This document shows, one piece after another, positions 42,869-51,992 of a stretch of DNA of 64,000 nt. Origin of the DNA: Nocardia vermiculata NBRC 100427 (lineage in GTDB: Bacteria; Actinomycetota; Actinomycetes; Mycobacteriales; Mycobacteriaceae); contig NZ_BDCA01000014.1 of assembly GCF_001613265.1 (NCBI RefSeq), positions 1 to 64,000 of the forward strand. Direction: 5' to 3'. The notes beneath the pieces were generated by a model. It was given only the letters and a program-made list of their open reading frames with translations, searched no databases and was not told the origin of the DNA. The position numbers and the translations under genes are program-made. The stretch's first letter is position 1. Every line of letters begins with the position of its first letter.

Positions 42869-42907
42869 ACCTCGATACCGATGGGTACGCCGGTATCACC
42901 GCGAGGT
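42869..42907. promoter_or_regulatory. Long imperfect inverted repeat between PaaI and metY
   Basis: ACCTC-GATACCG (42869-42880) can pair with CGGTATC-(ACCGC)-GAGGT (42891-42907) around a 10-nt loop. Position 18 bp before the thioesterase start; an operator or RNA structure. Confidence 0.35.
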
Positions 42908-42991
42908 GCTACCCGCAGCGCAGCCCGTGTCCGGGGAGTAATCGACCGGCATACCGCCATACCACCTCGAAAGCCCTTGCACCACACTGCG

Positions 42992-43020
42992 TTATGTCCG
43001 TTATCCGGCGCGGCTATGAT
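42992..43020 (+). promoter_or_regulatory. Probable metY promoter
   Basis: TTATGT (42992-42997), 17-bp spacer, TATGAT (43015-43020). Transcription would begin near 43027, leaving a GC-rich leader of about 118 nt with possible GCGGCGG/CCGCCGC hairpins. I do not see conserved SAM-riboswitch cores in it. Confidence 0.4.
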
Positions 43021-43144
43021 TACGCTCACAGCGAGCGCAAATCTCGCCTGTCGGCACCCGCCGGACATACGGTGGCGGCTGCGGCTGCCGGAGCGGCGGC
43101 CGCCGCCGCTACTCGCCCTTCCATCGACACTTGGAGCAGAACAG

Positions 43145-44470
43145 ATGACCGACTCCGCCGAGCCGACCGATCCGACGCAGGCCTGGAGCTTCGAAACCAA
43201 ACAGGTCCACGTCGGTCAGGTCCCCGACGGCACCACCAACGCTCGTGCGCTGCCGATCTACCAGACCACCTCGTACACCTTCCGCGACACCGAACACGCG
43301 GCGGCACTGTTCGGGCTGGCGGAGCCGGGCAATATTTACACCCGCATCATGAACCCGACCCAGGACGCGGTCGAACAGCGCATCGCAGCACTGGAGGGCG
43401 GTGTGGCAGCGCTGCTGCTCGCGTCGGGACAGGCCGCCGAGACCGTCGCGATCCTCAATATCGCCGGCGCCGGGGATCACATCGTCGCCAGCCCGCGGCT
43501 CTACGGCGGCACCTTCAACCTGCTCCACTACACGCTGCCGAAGCTGGGCATCGAGGTCTCGTTCGTCGAAGATCCCGACGATCTGGAGCAGTGGCGCGCC
43601 GCGGTGCGCCCGAACACCAAGGCGTTCTACGGCGAGACGGTCTCGAACCCGCAGAGCCACATCCTGGACCTGCCCGGCCTGTCGGCCGTCGCACACGCCG
43701 CCGGGGTGCCACTCATCGTGGACAACACCGTCCCGACGCCGTATCTGATCCAGCCGCTGAAGCACGGCGCGGACGTGGTCGTCCATTCGGCGACGAAGTA
43801 CCTCGGCGGCCACGGCACGGCGATCGCCGGAGCGATCGTCGACGGCGGCACCTTCGACTGGCGCGTCACCGACGAACAGGGCAACGCCCGCTTCCCCGGT
43901 TTCACCACTCCCGATCCGAGCTACCACGGTGCGGTGTTCGCCGATCTGGGCGCACCGGCCTACGCACTCAAGGCACGGGTGCAACTGCTGCGCGATATGG
44001 GTGCCGCCGTGGCCCCGTTCAATGCCTTCCTGATCGGCCAGGGCCTCGAGACACTCAGTCTGCGGATGGAACGTCACGTCTCCAACGCGCAGGCGGTCGC
44101 CGAGTTCCTCACCCAGCAGCCCGAGGTCACCAGCGTCTCCTTCGCGGGGCTGCCGTCCTCGCCCTGGTACGAGCGTGGCCGTGAACTCGCCCCCAAGGGG
44201 ACGGGTGCCATCATCGCGTTCGAGCTCGCCGGCGGTGTGGACGCGGGCAAGAAATTCGTCGACGCCCTGACCCTGCACAGCCACGTGGCCAATATCGGCG
44301 ACGTGCGTTCGCTGGTCATCCACCCGGCCTCGACCACGCACTCCCAGCTGGCCCCGGACGAGCAGCTGAGCGCGGGCGTCACCCCGGGCCTGGTTCGCCT
44401 GGCGGTCGGCATCGAGGGAATCGAGGACATCCTCGCCGATCTGCGCACCGGTTTCGCGGCCACGCACTAG
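43145..44470 (+). CDS. metY: O-acetylhomoserine/O-acetylserine sulfhydrylase
   Basis: 441 residues from ATG 43145 with TTGGAG upstream; upstream in-frame sequence is not family-like. PLP-dependent Cys/Met metabolism enzyme making homocysteine from O-acetylhomoserine and sulfide. Motifs: SFETKQVHVGQ, YQTTSYTFRDTEHAAALFGL, GNIYTRIMNPTQDAVEQRIAALEGG, PLP lysine in VVHSATKYLGGHGTAIAG, and RLAVGIEGIEDILADL at the end. In relatives metX often follows; here it does not, and a hairpin ends the transcript. Confidence 0.93.
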   Translation: MTDSAEPTDPTQAWSFETKQVHVGQVPDGTTNARALPIYQTTSYTFRDTEHAAALFGLAEPGNIYTRIMNPTQDAVEQRIAALEGGVAALLLASGQAAETVAILNIAGAGDHIVASPRLYGGTFNLLHYTLPKLGIEVSFVEDPDDLEQWRAAVRPNTKAFYGETVSNPQSHILDLPGLSAVAHAAGVPLIVDNTVPTPYLIQPLKHGADVVVHSATKYLGGHGTAIAGAIVDGGTFDWRVTDEQGNARFPGFTTPDPSYHGAVFADLGAPAYALKARVQLLRDMGAAVAPFNAFLIGQGLETLSLRMERHVSNAQAVAEFLTQQPEVTSVSFAGLPSSPWYERGRELAPKGTGAIIAFELAGGVDAGKKFVDALTLHSHVANIGDVRSLVIHPASTTHSQLAPDEQLSAGVTPGLVRLAVGIEGIEDILADLRTGFAATH

Positions 44471-44519
44471 TCGCGCCCGCACGAGACGGCGGCCCGAAAC
44501 GAGCACCTCCGGCTCCGTG

Positions 44520-44573
44520 GATACGACGATGCCCGGTTCCCCTCCGCAGACGGGAGCCGGGCATCGTCGTATC
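44520..44573. terminator. Very strong hairpin after metY
   Basis: A 22-bp stem (GATACGACGATGCCCGG... with its complement; one T:G wobble) around a 10-nt loop, 50 bp after the metY stop. No T run on either side, but the stem is exceptionally long. Terminates metY and probably any leftward transcript. Confidence 0.8.
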
Positions 44574-44583
44574 GATCCGCACC

Positions 44584-44618
44584 GCATGCAAGGGTGCAGA
44601 ACGTGCAGACTTGCATGC
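44584..44618. repeat. GCATGCAAG/CTTGCATGC inverted repeat with internal GTGCAGA pair
   Basis: 9-bp arms at 44584-44592 and 44610-44618. Inside are two GTGCAGA copies 9 bp apart. It lies between the metY hairpin and the small-RNA terminator. Confidence 0.45.
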
Positions 44619-44622
44619 AGGG

Positions 44623-44722
44623 AAAACGACGCGGCGGGCCCTCCGTGACAAAGGGCCCGCCGCGGGCAGGGGATCGGGGAGTCGACCGCAGCCCTCGGGA
44701 CTCTCGCTCGATCCTGACGCCG
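44623..44722 (-). ncRNA. Candidate iron-regulated small RNA, about 100 nt
   Basis: On the minus strand TTGCTT (44758-44753), an 18-bp spacer and TACACT (44734-44729) form a promoter, with the start expected near 44722. An IdeR-like 19-mer covers the spacer and -10. The body contains C-rich unpaired-looking stretches (GACTCCCCGATCCCC), and it ends in an 11-bp GC stem (44663-44631) followed on this strand by GTCGTTTTCC. No ORF. The combination resembles mycobacterial iron-sparing sRNA MrsI, but I cannot compare sequences here. Inference only. Confidence 0.5.
44631..44663 (-). terminator. Intrinsic terminator, minus strand
   Basis: GCGGCGGGCCC/GGGCCCGCCGC, 11-bp stem with 11-nt loop; GTCGTTTTCC follows on the minus strand and no T run on the plus strand. 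It would end the candidate sRNA and/or the fhuF-like transcript. Confidence 0.65.
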
Positions 44723-44731
44723 ATTCAGAGT

Positions 44732-44750
44732 GTAGGCGAGGCTTACCTAA
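44732..44750 (-). promoter_or_regulatory. IdeR/DtxR-like box inside the end of the fhuF-like gene
   Basis: TTAGGTAAGCCTCGCCTAC on the minus strand, about 15 of 19 matches to the consensus TTAGGTTAGGCTAACCTAA type (allowing G/C at the centre). It overlaps the stop codon of the fhuF-like gene and the -10 of the candidate sRNA promoter. Read on the plus strand there is no gene to control. Confidence 0.6.
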
Positions 44751-45450
44751 CTAAGCAAGAGCGACGCACCGGCAATCCGTGATCGGCGAATGCGGCCAGC
44801 AGAGCCTGACCCCGTTCGGTCCCGGTATCGGCTGCGGTCCGCGCCAGTTCCGGCACGTAGGTCGCCGCACCCACGACGGTTTCCCCGACCAGCGCCCAGA
44901 AGCGCGCCCGGCTCAGGCCGGCACATCGTGCCAGCGACTCACTCACCATGGTCAGCGCCGTTTCGCAGCGGTGCGCCAGCCAGACCTGCAGGGCCCGATC
45001 ACACGGCAGCGTCACCACGCCCGGCCGACCGGCCAGCGGGTCGCCGTCGACAACACGAACGGTGGTGTCGGACAGGCCCGCCCAGTCCACGCCGCCGTCG
45101 TTGTCGGTGTGGATCCACAGATTCTCCAGTCCCGGATCCCAGGCCCGGTTGTCACAGACGAGCAGTGCCACCACTCGCCCGACCACGGCGTGGATCAAGG
45201 CGGTCGCCACGACCTCGGCCGCCATCTCTGCACTGGCCATCTCTGCCGCATGCCGGCGGTACATCACCTCGATGCGCCCCTCCCGTGCGCCGTCGGCCAG
45301 CCGCCACCAGCGACGACGGCCCTGATCGGCCATCGCAGCCATCGCATAGACGCGCGGATGACCGGGCTGCAGCGCGCGCAGCCGGACGCTTATCTGATCG
45401 AATGACGGCTCCGGATCACGAGCCGGGAATATCGTCACTGGTTCGGACAT
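44743..45450 (-). CDS. FhuF-like siderophore-iron reductase, C-terminal Fe-S motif truncated
   Basis: 235 residues from ATG 45450 with GAGGGGG upstream. The C-terminal region SRARFWALVGETVVGAAT... then GLPVRRSC is characteristic of FhuF-type ferric-siderophore reductases, which normally continue with a second Cys and two more Cys that bind a [2Fe-2S] cluster. Here the frame ends LVR-stop after the first Cys, about 20-25 residues short, and no shifted frame restores the motif. So cluster binding is probably lost. Divergent from the iron importer under a shared IdeR-like box. Confidence 0.75.
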   Translation of the reverse strand: MSEPVTIFPARDPEPSFDQISVRLRALQPGHPRVYAMAAMADQGRRRWWRLADGAREGRIEVMYRRHAAEMASAEMAAEVVATALIHAVVGRVVALLVCDNRAWDPGLENLWIHTDNDGGVDWAGLSDTTVRVVDGDPLAGRPGVVTLPCDRALQVWLAHRCETALTMVSESLARCAGLSRARFWALVGETVVGAATYVPELARTAADTGTERGQALLAAFADHGLPVRRSCLVR

Positions 45451-45491
45451 CGAACCCCCTCAACGTTCGGCGTTACGGTCGGCAATGAAAG

Positions 45492-45510
45492 ATAGGTTAG
45501 GCTTACCAGA
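45492..45510. promoter_or_regulatory. IdeR/DtxR-like box in the fhuF/fecCD divergent promoter
   Basis: ATAGGTTAGGCTTACCAGA, about 15 of 19 matches to the iron-box consensus, 41 bp before the fhuF-like start and 52 bp before the first permease. Predicts iron-repressed expression of both. Confidence 0.7.
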
Positions 45511-45562
45511 CTCGAAGAGCCGTACAATCATGAAACGCGTCACCCAGGAGTAGCCCGCCGCC

Positions 45563-46597
45563 GTGTCCGCAGCCGTCACCACCACCCGCCGCGCGGGCGG
45601 CCTGGCATTCCTCACCGGAGTGCTGTTGATCGCCGTCGTCGCCGGTCTCGCCATCGGCGCGAAGGCATTGTCACCCGCCGCGGTACTACACGCCGTCACC
45701 TGCGCGGACGGGTTGCCCTTCACCTGTCCCGCCGACGGTCAGGCCGCGCAGATCGTGCGCGAATTGCGCCTGCCCCGAACTATTCTGGCGGTCCTGACCG
45801 GTGCCGCACTGGGAATCGCCGGCGCGCTGATCCAGGGCTACACCCGCAATCCGCTCGCCGATGCAGGCCTGCTGGGCCTCAACGCGGGCGCGGCCTTCCT
45901 CGCCGTGCTCGGGGTGCACCTGTTCGCTCTCACCCAGCCGAGTCAATACATCTGGTTCGCCTTCGCCGGTGCACTGATCGCCGGGGTGGTCGTGTTCGCC
46001 GCCTCCGCCGCCGGTGGGGGTCGGTCGACGCCGCTGACACTGGTGCTGGCGGGCACGGCCGTCACCGCACTGCTGCAGGCGCTGACCAATGCCGTCCTGC
46101 TGCTCGATCCCACCTCCCTGGACACGTATCGCTTCTGGGTGGTCGGCACCCCCGCCGGACACGACCCCGCGGTCGCCGCGCAGATCACGCCCTTCATCGT
46201 GGGCGGAATCGTCCTGGCGATCCTGGCCGCACCCGGCCTCAACGCCATCGGGCTGGGTGAGGACGTCGCCCGCGGTCTCGGAGTGAACATCGCCCGCAAC
46301 CGCGCGATCGGGCTGGCCGCGGTGGTGCTGCTCACCGGTGCCGCGACCGCAGCGGTCGGCCCGATCGCATTCCTGGGCCTGGTGGTGCCGCATCTGGGTC
46401 GCATGATCGCCGGACCCGATCATCGCTGGCTGATCCCCTACTCCGGCCTGCTCGGTGCCATCGTCCTGCTACTCGCGGACGTGCTCGGCCGAGTGGTGGC
46501 CCCACCGGGTGAGGTCCAGGCCGGAATCGTCCTGGCGGCGATCGGCGCCCCCTGCTTCATCGCCCTGGTGCGCCGGCGGAAGGTGGCAGAACTGTGA
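45563..46597 (+). CDS. FecCD-family iron-siderophore ABC permease 1
   Basis: 344 residues, about nine to ten hydrophobic segments. Family marks LRLPRTILAVLTGAALGIAGALIQGYTRNPLADAGLLGLNAGA and VGPIAFLGLVVPHLGRMIAG(PDHR). The inner-membrane half of a heterodimeric permease that brings ferric siderophore into the cytoplasm. GGAG upstream of GTG 45563. Overlaps the next gene by 4 nt. IdeR-like box upstream. Confidence 0.92.
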   Translation: MSAAVTTTRRAGGLAFLTGVLLIAVVAGLAIGAKALSPAAVLHAVTCADGLPFTCPADGQAAQIVRELRLPRTILAVLTGAALGIAGALIQGYTRNPLADAGLLGLNAGAAFLAVLGVHLFALTQPSQYIWFAFAGALIAGVVVFAASAAGGGRSTPLTLVLAGTAVTALLQALTNAVLLLDPTSLDTYRFWVVGTPAGHDPAVAAQITPFIVGGIVLAILAAPGLNAIGLGEDVARGLGVNIARNRAIGLAAVVLLTGAATAAVGPIAFLGLVVPHLGRMIAGPDHRWLIPYSGLLGAIVLLLADVLGRVVAPPGEVQAGIVLAAIGAPCFIALVRRRKVAEL

Positions 46598-47720
46598 ACC
46601 GCCCCGAAACCGCCGAGGCGGCCGAGACCACGGTCCGGCCCGGTACCGAACTGCTCCCCCGGGTCCGGCCCGCCATCCGCTTCGCCGGAATGTCGGCGGT
46701 GCTGCGAGTTCGGGTTCTGGTAGCCGTCGTCGCACTCGCACTCGCCGTGGTGATGCTGTTCGCGCTGGACATCTCCGTCGGCGACTACCACATCGCACTC
46801 GATCGCGTCGTGGACGTGCTGACCGGCGGCGGCAGCCGCTCCCAGCGCTACGTGATCATGCAGTCGCGGCTGCCGCGCGCGGTCACGGCACTGGTCGCCG
46901 GCGCCGCCCTGGGCATCGCGGGCGCGGTCACCCAGTCGATCCTGCACAACCCGTTGGCCAGCCCCGATCTGCTCGGCATCACCTCGGGTGCGAGTTTCGC
47001 CGCCGTCGCGGTCATCGCCGGCGCCGGTGGGACCGCGACCGGAATCGTCGCCACCCTCGGGGTTCCGCTGGCCGCGCTGGCCGGCGGCCTGGGCACCGCC
47101 GCACTCATCGCCGCGCTCGCCCTCGGCCGCAACCGTGGTGGCGATACCGGGCTCAGCGGCATGCGGTTCATTCTGATCGGCATCGGCGTCAACGCATTTC
47201 TGCTCGCCGGCATCAACTGGCTGCTCACCCGGGCGAGCCTGACCGACGCCTCCCGGGCGCAACTGTGGCTGACCGGATCGCTCGACGGCACCAACTGGAC
47301 CCGGGCCGCCGCGGCCATCGCCGGACTGACCGTGGTCTCCGCCATCACCCTCGGCTCCGCCCGCAGCCTGGCCGCGCTGCGATTCGGCACCGACACCACC
47401 CGCGCGCTCGGAGTTCGGTTGCAGACCCAGCAGCTGGTGCTGATCGGCGCGGCAGTCGCGGCGGCCGCACTGGCCACCGCCGCGGTCGGTCCCCTGGTTT
47501 TCGTCGGGCTCGCCGCACCTCAGATCGCGCGGCGGCTGCTGCGCACCCCCGGTGAGCCGATCCTCGGGGCCGCGCTGACCGGCGCGGTGATCGTGATCGC
47601 GGCCGATGTGGCCGCCCGCACCGTGGTACCCGTCGACCTTCCGGTCGGCCTGCTCACCGCCGCATTCGGCGGCCCGTTCCTGTTGCTGCTGCTGATACGC
47701 GTGAACCGGAAGGCGACACT

Positions 47721-47724
<4 letters not shown>
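46594..47724 (+). CDS. FecCD-family iron-siderophore ABC permease 2
   Basis: 376 residues; an N-terminal cytoplasmic tail of about 45 residues precedes the membrane segments. LPRAVTALVAGAALGIAGAVTQSILHNPLASPDLLGITSGASF and VGPLVFVGLAAPQIARRLL match the family. Partner of permease 1. GTG start overlaps the previous stop (GTGA), and its own stop overlaps the ATPase start, so translation is coupled. Confidence 0.92.
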
Positions 47725-48593
<869 letters not shown>

Positions 48594-48620
48594 AAAATCC
48601 CACACAGCTACCGGCCGGTT

Positions 48621-48664
48621 ACGACGATTTGTAGTACGCCTTTGTGTCGTTGACTCCGTAAACT
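48621..48664 (+). promoter_or_regulatory. blaI promoter region with possible BlaI half-sites
   Basis: TGTAGTA (48630-48636) and ACGAC/GTCGT arms (48621-48625, 48646-48650) precede TAAACT (48659-48664), 6 nt before ATG 48671. GGAGGA abuts the ATG too closely to be a normal ribosome site, so a leaderless start is likely. BlaI family sites are built on TGTA/TACA half-sites, so autoregulation is plausible. Confidence 0.3.
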
Positions 48665-48670
48665 GGAGGA

Positions 48671-49108
48671 ATGGCAGGACTTGGTGAACTCGAGAAAGCG
48701 GTTATGGACCAGTTGTGGTCGGCCGATCAACCGCAGACCGTCCGGCAGGTCCACGAAGCCCTCGCCGCACACCGTGAACTCGCGTACACCACTGTGATGA
48801 CGGTGCTGCAGCGACTCGCGAAGAAGAATCTGGTGGTGCAGCAGCGCGACGACCGGGCACATCGGTACGTCCCCGTACACACTCGTGACGAACTCGTCGC
48901 CAGCCTGATGTTCGATGCATTGCAACAGGCCGACGAGGTCGGCTCCCGCCGCGCCGCGCTCGTACACTTCGTCGAGCAGGTCGGCAAGGACGAGGCTGCC
49001 GCACTCCGCGATGCACTCGCTAAGCTCGAAGCAACCGAGGCCGCGCCCGCTCCGTCCGACGACGAGAACACCGCGTCCGACGACAACGGAGTCGCCCCGC
49101 CGCAGTAG
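48671..49108 (+). CDS. blaI: BlaI/MecI/CopY-family transcriptional repressor
   Basis: 145 residues. Winged helix LGELEKAVMDQLWSADQPQTVRQVHEAL and LAYTTVMTVLQRLAKKNLVVQQRDDRAHRYVPV, then a helical dimer tail and an acidic C-terminal end. In M. tuberculosis BlaI (Rv1846c) is followed by an M56 peptidase (Rv1845c), and the same pair occurs here. BlaI represses beta-lactamase and respiratory genes and is inactivated by cleavage. Confidence 0.9.
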   Translation: MAGLGELEKAVMDQLWSADQPQTVRQVHEALAAHRELAYTTVMTVLQRLAKKNLVVQQRDDRAHRYVPVHTRDELVASLMFDALQQADEVGSRRAALVHFVEQVGKDEAAALRDALAKLEATEAAPAPSDDENTASDDNGVAPPQ

Positions 49109-49173
49109 CTGCTGCGCGGCGCTCTCCGGCGCCGCGATCTCGGGTCCTGGCCCCACAACGCAGTGAGCTGAGT

Positions 49174-50151
49174 ATGAACGCAACAGCGCCGGTATTCGCC
49201 GGTCTCGCCTTGCTTTTGGCGGGACCGGTCCCGGCTCTGCTCGGTCGAGCCACCTGGACCTACCGGACCCCGCGCGCGGCGCTGGTGCTGTGGCAGGCAG
49301 TCGCCCTCGCCGCGGTGCTGTCGGCCTTCGGATCCGGTCTGGCCATCGCGAGCCTGCTGCTGGTTCCCGGCCCCGACGGCCGCCCCACCACCTCTCCCAC
49401 CAAGGAGATCGATGCGCTGGGCCTGGTGCTGTGGCTGATCTACGTCGTCGTGTTCGCCCTGACCCTGCTGGTCGGCGCCCGGCTGATCTGGGCCGTGCTC
49501 CGGGTCGGTGTGCACACTCGCCGCCGCCGCGCCCGCCACCGCATGCTGGTCGACCTGCTCGACCAGACCGCCGACCCGGACCGCGGTGAACTGCTGGCGA
49601 CGGCGCCACTGGCCGGCACCCGGGCCGCGGATATCCGGGTGCTCGCCGCGGCCGAGCCGATCGCCTATTGCCTGCCCGGCCTGCGTCGGCGTGTGGTCCT
49701 GAGCCAGGGCACCTTCGCGAATCTGACGCGCGCCGAACTGACGGCGATCGTCAGCCACGAGAGTTCCCATCTGCGTGCCCGCCACGACCTGGTACTGGAG
49801 GCGTTCACCGCCGCACACGAGGCCTTCCCCCGGATCGTGCGCAGCAAGTCGGCACTGGACTCGGTGAAATTGCTGATCGAACTGCTCGCCGACGACTCCG
49901 CGGTGAAGGTCACCGGACCGGCACCGCTGGCCCGTGCTCTGGTGGCATGCTCGAGTTCCGCCGCGCCGCAGGGTGCCATGGCGGCCGGCGGGCCCAGCAC
50001 CCTGATCCGCATTCAACGTCTGACCGGACCACTGGGCGATCTGCGCATCGCGACAGCCGCTTATGTGACGGCGGCGGCGCTGCTCGTCGTGCCCACCCTC
50101 GCGGTCGCGATCCCGTGGCTGGTCGAGCTGAACCGGCTGCTTCGTGCCTGA
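49174..50151 (+). CDS. M56-family membrane metallopeptidase (BlaR1-like, no sensor domain)
   Basis: 325 residues with hydrophobic segments at the N-terminus, about 45-65, about 90-110 and the C-terminus. The zinc motif HESSH lies in IVSHESSHLRARHD. No extracellular penicillin-binding sensor is present, so its activating signal is unknown; family members can cleave the BlaI repressor. It is 65 bp after blaI. ATG 49174. The next gene starts inside its last codons. Confidence 0.88.
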   Translation: MNATAPVFAGLALLLAGPVPALLGRATWTYRTPRAALVLWQAVALAAVLSAFGSGLAIASLLLVPGPDGRPTTSPTKEIDALGLVLWLIYVVVFALTLLVGARLIWAVLRVGVHTRRRRARHRMLVDLLDQTADPDRGELLATAPLAGTRAADIRVLAAAEPIAYCLPGLRRRVVLSQGTFANLTRAELTAIVSHESSHLRARHDLVLEAFTAAHEAFPRIVRSKSALDSVKLLIELLADDSAVKVTGPAPLARALVACSSSAAPQGAMAAGGPSTLIRIQRLTGPLGDLRIATAAYVTAAALLVVPTLAVAIPWLVELNRLLRA

Positions 50152-51856
50152 GTCCGGACAAGCACGCGGAAGATCGGGCCGGTCTGCTTCCCGCCGCGGA
50201 CGGCCTCCGCACGGCCGCGGCGCCGGGCGCGCAGGCGCCGTGGACCGTACCTCGCAACCGCCACGTACGGGGCGTGGTCGTCCCGCACCCGCTGCCGACC
50301 GAACCGGCGCCACCCCGGCACCTGCGCCGGACCACAAGCACGGATCCTCGTCCGGGAATCGCCGTCCCACCGACAGTGCACCGCCTGGTCCGGAGGGACC
50401 CGGGACAGGCATGGGTCCCCCGTTCTCCGAACTCGGGCTCCCCGTGGAACTGGTGCAGGCGTTGCGCCGCGGCGGCCTGCACACCGCGTTCCCCATTCAG
50501 GCCGCGACGATCCCCGATGTGCTCGCCGGACGAGATGTGCTGGGGCGTGCCGCCACCGGTTCCGGGAAGACGCTCGCATTCGGATTGCCGATGCTGGTGC
50601 GCTTGCGCCGCGGCGCCTCCGCACCGAAGCGACCGCGGGCCGTGATTCTGGCTCCGACCCGTGAGTTGGCGGTGCAGATCGAGCGGGTGCTCGACGAGCC
50701 GGCGTTGTCACTGGGACTGCGCACCGCCGCAGTCGTGGGCGGAATGCCGATCAAACGTCAGATCGATCGGCTGGCGCGCGGGGTGGACCTGCTGATCGCC
50801 ACGCCCGGCCGCCTCACCGACCTGATCGCCCAGGGAGCGGTCGGTATGGGCGCGGTCACGATCGTCGCGATCGACGAAGCCGACCATATGGCGCAGCTCG
50901 GATTCATCGACCAGGTGCGCGAGATCCTGGACCGGCTGCCCGGCGACTGCCGGCACCTGTTGTTCTCGGCCACTCTCGACGGCGCGGTCGACGCGCTGGT
51001 CACCGACTACCTCACCGACCCCGTTCGCCACGAGATCGGGGCGGGCGCAGCGCCCGCCCCGGACGGCTCGTCGACGGGCCCCACCGGATCCGCGACGCTC
51101 GAGCACACGGTGCCGGCGCAGCAAGGGAAGGAGGGGGCTGTTTCCGGTGCGGAACAACAGGATCCGGCCCGCCCCCTCCCGGACGCCGACGGGACCACCG
51201 GCGCCGTGGGCACCGCGACAGCTCCCCGCACGGTCGACCATCATCTGCTGCGGATGCGCCCTGCCGACAAACGGCCGGTGCTCGCGCAGATCGCGGCGCG
51301 CGCCGGGCGAACCCTGGTCTTCGCGCGCACCCAGTACGGTGTGGACAAGCTCGCCCGGCGGTTGCGTGAATCGGGGACGGGCGCGGTGGTGCTCCACGGG
51401 GGCCTCACGCAGAATCAGCGCAACCGCACCCTCGCCGCTTTCACCGACGGCACCGCACCGGTGCTGGTGGCCACGGATGTGGCGGCGCGCGGTATCCATG
51501 TGGACGGCATCACTCTGGTCGTCCATGCCGATCCGGCCGCCGACGCCAAGGATTATCTGCATCGTTCCGGCCGCACCGGGCGCGCGGGCGCGCCCGGCAC
51601 CGTTGTCACCCTGATCACCGATGCGGGCGAGGCTGCGCAGGTCGTCCTCCGCAACGCCGGTGTCGCCTACCGGGAAGCGCGCATTCGACCGGACGACGCG
51701 CTGCTACGCGAGGTGACCGGTGCGCGGGCTCCCAGCGGCCTTCCCGTCACCGACCCCGCGGCGGCCGACACGCCGCCGAAATCCTCCGACACACCCGGCA
51801 GGGCCCGACGAAATACCGGAATCCGCGGACGCCCCACACGTCGCAGCAAACGATAA
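50144..51856 (+). CDS. DEAD-box ATP-dependent RNA helicase
   Basis: 570 residues from GTG 50144, overlapping the M56 stop by 8 nt; a second candidate start is ATG 50411. The first about 90 residues are Arg/Pro/Ala-rich. Motifs: Q motif PPFSELGLPVELVQAL...HTAFPIQAATIP, ATGSGKT, APTRELAVQ, TPGRL, IDEADHM, FSAT, VATDVAARGIH, HRSGRTGRAG. About 65 residues of low-complexity sequence separate the two RecA domains. The C-terminal tail is basic. Unwinds RNA structures; targets unknown. Confidence 0.9.
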   Translation: MPESGQARGRSGRSASRRGRPPHGRGAGRAGAVDRTSQPPRTGRGRPAPAADRTGATPAPAPDHKHGSSSGNRRPTDSAPPGPEGPGTGMGPPFSELGLPVELVQALRRGGLHTAFPIQAATIPDVLAGRDVLGRAATGSGKTLAFGLPMLVRLRRGASAPKRPRAVILAPTRELAVQIERVLDEPALSLGLRTAAVVGGMPIKRQIDRLARGVDLLIATPGRLTDLIAQGAVGMGAVTIVAIDEADHMAQLGFIDQVREILDRLPGDCRHLLFSATLDGAVDALVTDYLTDPVRHEIGAGAAPAPDGSSTGPTGSATLEHTVPAQQGKEGAVSGAEQQDPARPLPDADGTTGAVGTATAPRTVDHHLLRMRPADKRPVLAQIAARAGRTLVFARTQYGVDKLARRLRESGTGAVVLHGGLTQNQRNRTLAAFTDGTAPVLVATDVAARGIHVDGITLVVHADPAADAKDYLHRSGRTGRAGAPGTVVTLITDAGEAAQVVLRNAGVAYREARIRPDDALLREVTGARAPSGLPVTDPAAADTPPKSSDTPGRARRNTGIRGRPTRRSKR

Positions 51857-51992
51857 GCGAATCTCGGCAGTGCCGCGTGCCCCGGCGCCACGGTTCGAGA
51901 ACCGGCGGCCGACCGGGCGCCCGTTCCGCACAGGTCGCCGATTCCCACCGCGTTAGGATCGATGGACGACGCCGACACTGCGGGGAGGCCTC

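Noticed and set aside
43020..43144. SAM riboswitch upstream of metY
   Set aside because: Promoter and leader suggest RNA control, but I could not find conserved SAM-I/IV or SAM-II cores by eye; kept only as a finding to check.
44471..44742. Additional protein gene in the metY-fhuF gap
   Set aside because: Only short frames over hairpins; the 62-codon plus-strand frame crosses the terminator and has no ribosome site.
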